From NCBI GenBank assembly GCA_003013855.2, contig PVNU02001904.1:62001-126000 (forward strand): a DNA stretch of 64,000 bases. The letters are read 5' to 3'. This stretch comes from Liriodendron chinense. Taxonomy: Eukaryota > Streptophyta > Magnoliopsida > Magnoliales > Magnoliaceae. The notes under the pieces are model-generated. The model had not been told where the DNA came from. It was given only the letters and a program-made list of their open reading frames with translations, and made no database searches. Positions within the stretch are counted from its first letter, which is position 1. Each line of letters opens with the position of its first letter. Below, in pieces: positions 56,481 to 64,000 of the stretch. The position numbers and the translations under genes were made by a program.

Positions 56481-56531
56481 TCTTGTGCCTTCAACACAGA
56501 CAATCCACACTCGTCACCGATTTGGTTAGAC

Positions 56532-58224
56532 GAGGATTGCGTGGTGACGAGAAGAATTTTGCTACACCCACGGCTTGCATACGCTGCATACGTGGCAAAC
56601 CCAGCCGTGGGTGGGATCCAAATCTCCCGGGGCATAGAAGGCGGAGATGGCGAGTCTGTCTCCTCTCCCCTCTCGCTCCTCCGGGAATCTATCCAGCCTG
56701 ACTAGAATCGAAGTCAATGCGAAAGCTTTGGAGGCTTTTGGATGCTGGAACCCAGGTGGGTCCCACGTCTGATGTTTGTGAGAAATCCACCTCATCTATC
56801 CATTTTATGAGCTCATTTTAGGACACAAACAAAAAATGGGCTGCATCCGTGAACCTAGCGGGCCGCACTAAAGGTAAAGGTGGGTAGGGAAATTCCTACT
56901 GTTGAAATATCCCTGTGTCGACAGTGATGTTTATATGCCTTCCATATCGTTCATAATGTCATTCCTACTGGGATCAACTGAAAACACAAATATTAGTATG
57001 ACTCAAAACTTCTGTGGCCCCATGAATATTTCAATTGTGGACGTTTAATCCTCATGTTTTCGGCCCACTCAAGTCTTGGATCATGCTCATTTTTTGTCAC
57101 ACGTTCTAAAATGAGATCACAAAATAGATAGATGGGATGGATCTCTCACAAACATCATGATGAGCCCCACATAAGCTTCCACGCAACTCAATGTGAAAGG
57201 CTTTGGGAGGCCTCCGTAAGCTGCAGCGTTGTTCAAATGAGCCCATCGCAACTTGTTAAAATGGGCCCATTGTTCAGTGATCCAAACCATCGATGAGAAG
57301 GACCTCACTTGGATGGCCACACAGAATATATCCTAATTGGAATACCGCACAGCAGAAAATTTGAACTTTTATAGGTTGAATATGAATTGTTGTCTTCTTC
57401 TTTTTTCTTTTCTTTTTTCTTAATTATCAATATTGTACTTCTATATTGATGGACAGTTGAGTAAAAAATTGAAGCACATGAAAGATCAAGTGGACTATAA
57501 CACGAAAAATTGTGGTAATAATGATTTCCACCGTTGAAACCTTCCTAAGGCCAATCTATCATCCGGACGAAACCGACTTCCGATTCTTGCAAGGCTAGAT
57601 AGATTCTCGGAGGAGCCAGAGGGGAGAGGAGAGAGACTCACCCTCTTCACCTTCAAAGCCCCTAGAGATTCGGATCCCACCAACAGCTGGGATTGCCGCG
57701 TATGCAGCGTACGCAAGCCGTGGGTGTAGCAAAATTCTTCTCGGTGGTGACCCTGCTACCCTGAGCGTAGTGGCAGGATTTTGTGGGACGTACGTACTAT
57801 GATGTATGTGTTTTATCCATGCCGTCCTTCCTTTTGCCAACTCATTTTAGGACATTAGGCCAAAATTGATGCATGTCCAAAGCTCAAGTGGACCACACAA
57901 CAGCGAACATGGGAGAGAATGACGTCTAGTGGTGTCCAACTTGACCAACAGTGATGTTTATTGCTATCAATCTGTTCATAAGGCCACACAGACATGGATG
58001 AAGGCAAACCACAAATATCAGCTTAATCCAAAACTTATGTGGCCCCTGAGAACTTTTCAGGGTAGTGTGGTCCACTTGAGCTTTGGATATGCTTCACTTT
58101 CGGGCTCATGCCCTAAAGCAGGCAAAACAGATGGATGGCGTGTATAAAATAAATACATCACGGTAGACCCCACATAGTCCTGCGCCCTCAGAGTTCTGAA
58201 GCGGAGGGTCACCATGCAATCCTC
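56532..58224. mobile_element. outer foldback element, interrupted
   Basis: Left GAGGATTGCGTGGTGAC (from 56532) pairs with right GTCACCATGCAATCCTC (to 58224). The interior from 57752 to 58210 is a foldback in itself. The insertion at 56549-57742 divides the left terminus from the rest. Confidence 0.55.
56549..57742. mobile_element. MULE-like non-autonomous element
   Basis: 1194 bp with terminal inverted repeats of roughly 200 bases: GAGAAGAATTTTGCTACACC on the left, reversed on the right. The flanks CGTGGTGAC and GGTGGTGAC form a 9-bp duplication with one mismatch (eight bases perfect). Long inverted repeats with 9-bp duplications fit Mutator-like elements; an 8-bp reading would fit hAT. The interior (56745-57180) holds a third foldback with GTGGGTCCCAC. 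No transposase. Confidence 0.7.
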
Positions 58225-58377
58225 ATCAGATTTGAATGGTCCAGATTATCATACAACTATACAACTATGCATGAATGTATATGGTGAGTCACCACGGTGT
58301 TCCAAGAAGAGATTATAGTGCATGCATGTTTTACTCATTGCTGGGGAATGAGCACAGTCGTTGGAATGCAGGGTATA
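58225..58377. other. no gene seen
   Basis: Short noncoding spacer. Confidence 0.4.
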
Positions 58378-59340
58378 CACTACAACAAATCAGACTTTTT
58401 GCCGCGACTTTTTTAGCGAAGAGTCCAATTTCGTCGCAAAAAGTCGATTTTTTGTGACGAGTTTGAAACTCGTTGCAAAAAGTCAACTATTTGCAACGAC
58501 TTTTCAAATCATTACAAAAGGTCACCTTTTTTGCGACGAGTTGTAATTGTCGTTGCAAAAACTTGTCGCAAATCCTTTCGCGCAAAATTTTTCACTGTAG
58601 CGGGAAGGACTTTTTGCGATGAGTTTTAAATGTTGTGGCAAAAAGCCACTTTTTGCGACGAATTGGGAGTCGTCACAAAAAGTGACTCTTTACAACGACA
58701 AAAGTCATCGCTCGCAAAAAAAATATTTTAGACAAATGGCGATAAATGTCGTTTCATCGCAAAAAAAAATAGCAATTTGTGACGATATTTCAAATCATCG
58801 CTAATAGTTAACATTTTTACGACGAGCTGTAACTGTCGTCGCAAAAACTTCGCGCGCGAATTTTTCCATAGGGCAGGAAAGGCTTTTAGCGACGAGTTTC
58901 AAATATCGTCGCAAAATGTCACTTTTTGCGACAAATTGGGTGTCGTCACAAAAAAATATTTTTCGTGATGACATCGAAAGTCGTCGCAAAAAGTGGCTTT
59001 TAGTGACAACTTATTAAACTTATCGCAAAAACACCATTTTAGACTATTTTCGACGAATGTGGTTTCATTGCAAAAAGGTAGACTATTTGCGACGACATTT
59101 CAAATCGTCACTAATAGTCAACATTTTTGCAACGAGCTGCAACTGTCATCGCAAAAACTTCTCGAGCGAAGTTTTCAACGGGAGCGGGAAGGACTTTTAG
59201 CGACGAGTTGCAAATATTGTCGTAAAAAGCCACTTTTTGAGACGAATTGGGTGTCTTCTTTTGCAATGACAAAAGTCATCACTAAAAGTGACTTTTAGCG
59301 ATGACTTATTAAACTTGTTGCAAAAAACACCATTTTAGAC
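58378..59340. mobile_element. one end of a second CACTA-type element
   Basis: Begins CACTACAACAAATCAGAC, then a dense array of TTTTTGCGACGA words and their reverse (TCGTCGCAAAAA), typical CACTA subterminal repeats. The motif differs from the first CACTA (GCGACGA against ACCGACGAAA), so it is another family. The other terminus is not seen in the window. Confidence 0.75.
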
Positions 59341-59830
59341 TATTTCATTTCCCAATTTTAAGAGCAATTATTACTTCGTTCAAAATCTAATGGCCTTTAA
59401 ATTAAGAAAATTTAAGATTTAAAAAATGAGATTTAAAAATTGAGAAGTTTAATAGAAAAAATTAGATTTTAGAAAGGAATTGAAATTTTGAAAAAAAAAT
59501 TGAAATTAAAAAATTAAGATTTTAACAAAAAATTAACATTTTAAATAAGAAATTTGAGAAATTAAAAAAAAATAGTGATTTTGAAAAAAAAATGATTTTT
59601 AGAAAACTGAGATTTTGAAAAAAAAATTATGTTATAGTTTCAAAAATAAAATTGACGTTTTGAAATAAAAAATTTAATAAGTTTGAAAATAAATAGATTT
59701 TAAAAAGAAATTGAGTTTTGTATTTTGAAAAAAAAAATTCAGATGTTTTCTAAAAATAAGATTTTGAAAAAACAAATAAAATTAAGAAGTTATAAAAAAA
59801 AACTAACGAGTAGAATTAGGCTAAAATTTT
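59341..59830. repeat. A-rich low-complexity stretch
   Basis: Degenerate GATTTTGAAAAAAAAATT repeats. A similar stretch lies at 63000-63175. Confidence 0.7.
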
Positions 59831-60640
59831 ACATCAAAATTGAACCGCAACTTGCTGACCTCATAAAAACCCAAGAAATGTGCATAATTGAGTACCTCAC
59901 CATTAAAATTTTCAAAATTAAACCATCCGAATTATGCCTGCCATTGTGGGTGGATCATCGACCATTTCTTTTTCTTGGTCCACTGAATGACAAAAACTTA
60001 GATGGCTGAGATACGTTAATAGGGGTTATATTTAATAGAGGTCATACAGTTCGATTGTTAACTAGAGATTATGGTTAACACCACTTTGTGTCGTCCTATT
60101 GTTAATTGGGACGATTGAGTTGTGGGGTCCACCTTGATGCGTATATTAGTCCACACCATCTATCCATTTTCTTCCTTTTTCTGTTATAATAAATGGGGCC
60201 CGCTAGCTATAGGGCCCTGTGGCTAATCATCGAGCATTACACAAGTAGGATGTAATAAATTACTAACTAATCTATAAGCTCAATTGTAAATCTAGAAAGT
60301 TATTTATCCCTATAATCCTTTAAAGTGGCGAAGATTGGACTTAATAGAAATCTAACCATTGGACTGTCAAAGAATAATATCTTGGTGCATAAAACCCCTT
60401 CATCTGGGCCACCTAAAATATTAATCAACCTCATTCTCGAGCTTGTGTCTTATTGTGATGTGTTGAAATGGATGGTCGAAGTGGATTCTTCCAAACGGTG
60501 GAAACCACCGTAGATCACTTCATCAAGTCCTTGATCAATGATTGAACGATGCACATCAATAAAGATCGCCTGATCAACCTTCAATCACGTGGAATCCACT
60601 ATTAATTATTTTTTTTATAGAAAGCATAGTACAAGAAATC
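59831..60640. other. no gene seen; foldback fragments
   Basis: Contains GTGGGGTCCACCTTGATGCG (60133) and GGGCCACCTAAAATATTAAT, phrases of the foldback families. 60480-60610 is related to 62825-62990. Confidence 0.4.
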
Positions 60641-60996
60641 AGTGTGATTTCTCGGCGGCTAAAGAAAAAATTGTCAGATATACTTGATTTTTTAATTTGC
60701 ATCTTAAAATGAGCCGTACAAATGAATGGGTGCAATTCATGTAACTAAGATGATAGTAGAGAATATCATTCATGCATTTCATCAAACATATAGAATGCAA
60801 TTCATCATGATCAGAAGCAATAAACAGAAGTAATGAACCACACAAGCATTCGACACATTGCACAAGATGTATAGTGGTTCGGCGTTGAGTCTACTCTACT
60901 CCCGGCCGATCCACTCACTCCTTGGGTGGCTAGATTTCACTATCCAATAGTTTTAAATGAGGTTCACCATAAACCTTTACAACCTACACAAGGTTT
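60641..60996 (+). repeat. older LTR-like sequence, left of the solo LTR
   Basis: GTATAGTGGTTCGGCGTTGA and CTACTCTACTCCCGGCCGA resemble a block common in plant copia LTRs. The sequence continues at 62347 after the solo LTR (CCTACACAAGG words on both sides). Confidence 0.4.
60992..60996 (+). repeat. target site duplication GGTTT (left, solo LTR)
   Basis: Repeated at 62347-62351. Confidence 0.85.
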
Positions 60997-62346
60997 TGTA
61001 GACACCCCCACTTTCGGCTACACTGTTGGTAGAGATAGCTGGATAAATGAAGGACCATACCCCCAAATCCCAAGTCCAAACTCAGCCAAACTCACCCTTG
61101 TAAGCCCCATTCCATAGCCCAGTTCAAGCCTGAACCCAATCAACCCAGTCCTAAACATTAGCCTGAAAAACCTCCCATAAAAAAAGGCCAGTAAAAAAAT
61201 CCTAAAAAAAGTCAACTCACTGAGTCAACTCGTCGAGTCAAAACACCGAGTCAACCCGTCGAGTCAACTCACTGAGTCAAATCACCGAGTCGACCCGCTG
61301 AGTCAACTCACTGAGTCAACCCACCGAGCCAAACAGCAGCCCCGAGGGAGCGACCGTACCTCGCTGGAAATCGAGGAACGGCCGTACGGGCGGCCCATAG
61401 CAGGCTGCCCAAAAATATTTACGAGCTCTGCCATTGCCCGCTGCTATAAATACCCCCCTCCCCTTCTCATTTCAACACAACAACCGGCCAGAGAGAGTCC
61501 GTCCATTCGAGTTTCCTTCTCCACCCCTTAGCCCATTTTCCCACCAAGGAGAGCCCGAGTGAGGAGAGCCTAGCCCTGGTCCAGCCCAGCCTGACCACTG
61601 GTCCAAGCCTCCCAAGCCATCCAAGTCTTGATCCAGCCACTCGAAGCCAACCCTTGCGACACCTCCGTCCATCCAGCTACTCTTTTTCCAGCATCATCTC
61701 ATTTGCATCTAGCATAAGTGCAACATTTACTTTTCTTCCAACCCCCCTGCTTCACTGCAAGCACCTTGATTCTTCAAGCACACTGCATATGTCTTAAATT
61801 AAACACCTGTCAGTTCGAGCGTATGCTCTGGGCTTGCCCGTTGTTGGAACCTGCCCATCAGAAACTCTTACTGTTCAGACCCGCATTCATGCATCATGTC
61901 ATCTATGAGAATGTACGAGGATTAAAACAGACTTTCAAGTATTAGTTCGATTCTGTGAAGTAGAGACCGTACTTCTGTACGGGCAGTGTGTGGGGTGCTT
62001 AACCTCTTCCCACCCTGTAACCGTGATCCCTTACCTTGAATCTCTGGCCGCAGATCAAAAGGAGTCATTTTAGAGGAAGGAATCTTCAGATCCCCTTCTC
62101 TAACGTTTCTACGGGGTCTAGCCGACTGTAGATTCGAAGTAATTGGCTAGTGGCGACTCTAGTCTTATATAAACTCACTTAAACGCATCCAGCTTAAACA
62201 CGACTACCAAACAAAGCCCTCGAGAACGAGGTAAGCCAGTGGCACAAACGGCGATTTCGCACTCACGCATCCTCCTCTCCTTCTTTTCCCGAAAGGGGAA
62301 GGGACGAGAACGTCGTGTGGGAGCGCGGAAACGGCGAGGGTCCACA
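60997..62346 (+). mobile_element. solo LTR of the Ogre/Tat-like family
   Basis: 1350 bp, TGTAGACACC to GGGTCCACA, flanked by GGTTT on both sides and with no interior. This is the product of recombination between the two LTRs of a former element. TATA box at 61445-61452 and a GC hairpin at 61388-61410. It is closer to the inverted LTR (18676-20191) than to the full element in the region before the TATA box (GACCGTACC, ATCGAGGAACGGCCGTACGG). Confidence 0.92.
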
Positions 62347-62625
62347 GGTTTATTCCTACACAAAGACTCCACAACTCCTACACAAGGACAATGCATGTAT
62401 TCTCCCGTGTTGGAGGCCTACGTAAGGACTTCTAAGTCCTACATAAGAACACACATGTCCTACATAAGGACAACCCCGAGATTAGGTCATAATCTCTCGA
62501 CCTCAATCTCAACAAGAAGGGGGAAGTAATGTACTCTTATAAGTTTAAACACTTACAATTGATGAGCCCCGATTCAGCGTCGTTGAGTAGCTTTAGCTGC
62601 AACACGCTTTAGCTCCTCTCCAAGC
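62347..62625 (+). repeat. older LTR-like sequence, right of the solo LTR
   Basis: Contains repeated CCTACATAAGGAC and CCTACACAAGGAC words. Continuation of 60641-60996. Confidence 0.4.
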
Positions 62626-63000
62626 TCCCATGATCAACTACCGATGCAATATGAAAATTTCATGGTGCCCCATTAAAAGCAGGTTCAATCCCTCCAATGT
62701 CAAAAAAATCTCTCTCTCTCAGGTGTCAATAGTAGACATTTCTTTGCCCACTATTTCCTCTCGCTTGGCTCACTTAACTTTCAAACGACACAAAGTGCTA
62801 TCGACCATCCGATCAATCTCCAATCATCAATTAAACGGTGAAAACCACCTTAGATTACTTCATTAAAACCTCGATCAATAATCAAACAATGTACATCATT
62901 GACCATCGCTTGATCGACCTCCCAATCAACGATTGGATGACACAAAGTGTTGTCAACCATTCGATCAACCTCCAATCTTCAATAGAATAGTGGTTTACCA
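62626..63000. repeat. diverged repeats with GATCAACCTCCAATC
   Basis: The lines ATCGACCATCCGATCAATCT, GGTGAAAACCACCTTAGATTAC and GACACAAAGTG recur, with a related block at 60480-60610. No coding sequence. Confidence 0.5.
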
Positions 63001-63183
63001 CTGTAGAAAAAAAAGTGATTTTGAAAAAAAAAAAGATTTTTAAAAAAGTTGAGATTTTGAAAAGGAAAATTGACATCTTTCAAAATAAAATTGCTGCTTT
63101 GAAAAAAAAATAATAAGTTCAAAAAAATTAAGATTTAATATTTTGAAAAAAAGTGAGAAGTTCATTAAAAAATGAGAGTTTGG
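63001..63183. repeat. A-rich low-complexity stretch
   Basis: Similar in style to 59341-59830. Confidence 0.65.
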
Positions 63184-63729
63184 AGAGCGGATTAGGTGAG
63201 ACCTCGACCGCACCCAAGACGGTGCAGCCCTTACCATGGGGTTATTGCGGGGCCCACCTTGATGTATGTATTATGTATCCACTCCGTTCATTCGTTTTTA
63301 AGGTCATTTCAGGACATTATCCTAAACTTAAAGATATTCATTTATAAGGTGGACCATACCATAAGAAACAGTGGTCATTGACCGTCCTGCCATTAAAACC
63401 TCATTAGGCGTACCTTAATGTTTTTGTTTCTGTAGTGTTTAATTAACATCCAATCTGTTGATAAGGCCACTTAAGCTTGGACGAAGGGAAAAAACAAATA
63501 TCATCCAAAACTTTTGTGGCCCATTAATGGTCAATCAACACTTTTTCCTATGTTTTGGTCCAGCTGGTAATTGGATTTGTTTCGTTTTTCAGATATTGTA
63601 ATAAAACGATCTGTAAAAGCGGAAGAACGACGTGGATACACAATACATACGTCAAGGTGGCCCCACGGTAACCCCACTTTAAGGGCCACACCTTCTTATG
63701 TGAGGCCGGGGTCTCACCTAATCCACTCT
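63184..63729. mobile_element. 546-bp foldback element (MITE-like)
   Basis: AGAGCGGATTAGGTGAGACC at the left pairs with GGTCTCACCTAATCCACTCT at the right, and the arms contain matching CAAGGTGGCCCCAC / GGGGCCCACCTTGATG lines. No coding sequence. The TIR is shared with the inverted repeat at 53399-55100. Confidence 0.8.
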
Positions 63730-63759
63730 AAAAAAAATTGGGGTCGCGCCCAATCCCAC

Positions 63760-64000
63760 CAACAGCCCTTTCCCACCCACACAAAAAAAAGGGGCGCGCA
63801 ACATCTCCTGCGCAAGGAATTTGGGTGGGGCCCACCGTGAGGTTTGTGAGAAATCTACGCCGTCCAACTGTTTTGTGAGATCATTTTAGGCGTTGCGACC
63901 AAAATTGAACGGGATCCAAGACTTAAGTGGGCCGAAAACATGACGATTAAACTTCCACAGTTGAAATATTCGTGGGGCCACAGAAGTTTCGAATCAGGAT
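63760..64000. repeat. foldback element, left part, cut by the window end
   Basis: GTGGGGCCCACCGTGAGG, TACGCCGTCCAACTG, TTGAAATATTCGTGGGGCC: family phrases similar to the interior of 56549-57742. Confidence 0.55.

Noticed and set aside
60860..60880. Second CACTA terminus (ATAGTG near 60873)
   Set aside because: Lacks the TGTAGTG form and has no subterminal repeats beside it.

Overview
The window is nuclear DNA of a flowering plant and is almost entirely transposable elements. The evidence is introns with GT..AG borders, Ty1/copia, Ty3/gypsy (Ogre/Tat-like), LINE, CACTA and MULE-like families, and many short foldback elements rich in GTGGGCCCCAC-type motifs. I have the impression that this last family is common in magnoliids and other early-branching angiosperms, but that is memory only. 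No rRNA, tRNA or CRISPR was found. The only coding sequence that looks like captured host gene material is a short secreted-peptide gene present in two copies.

Layout. 1-640: tail of a LINE. About 1444-16265: a decayed Ty3/gypsy element (LTR, iMet primer site, gag, protease), split by a 12.8 kb Ogre/Tat-like element at 2816-15577 that has both LTRs and a perfect CTCCC target duplication but carries only gag and no pol. 16330-18140: relics of two host-type or transposon-associated genes, a Myb/SANT-like protein and a GRF zinc-finger protein. 18676-21787: minus-strand 3' half of a second Ogre/Tat-like copy. 21782-22335: first copy of the secreted-peptide segment (minus strand, broken).

23630-48680 is a nested stack. 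A LINE ORF2 is split by a hAT-like element (24342-28233) and by a 17.4 kb copia insertion (29153-46600, target duplication GTTCC). The copia element is itself split in gag-pol by a 12.4 kb CACTA transposon (30531-42924, target duplication GTA). The copia reading frame is open on both sides of the CACTA. The CACTA carries a broken TNP2-type transposase gene, an apparently intact six-exon second gene, a third intact ORF of unknown function, two tandem arrays (139 bp and 172 bp units) and TTACCGACGAAAT-type subterminal repeats.

48680-64000 holds LTR-like noncoding DNA, a second copy of the secreted-peptide segment with an open frame (52486-52698, minus), a dense cluster of nested foldback elements (53070-58224), one end of another CACTA (58378-59340), a solo Ogre/Tat-like LTR with a GGTTT duplication (60997-62346), and more foldback elements.

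How the parts relate: three LTR-bearing copies of one Ogre/Tat-like family (a full gag-only element, a truncated copy and a solo LTR) share a TATA box, a GC-rich hairpin upstream of it and a TTCG-loop hairpin downstream. Many in-frame stops in the old elements can be explained by C-to-T or G-to-A changes, as expected for methylated, silenced plant repeats. The exact junctions and target duplications give the relative insertion order.
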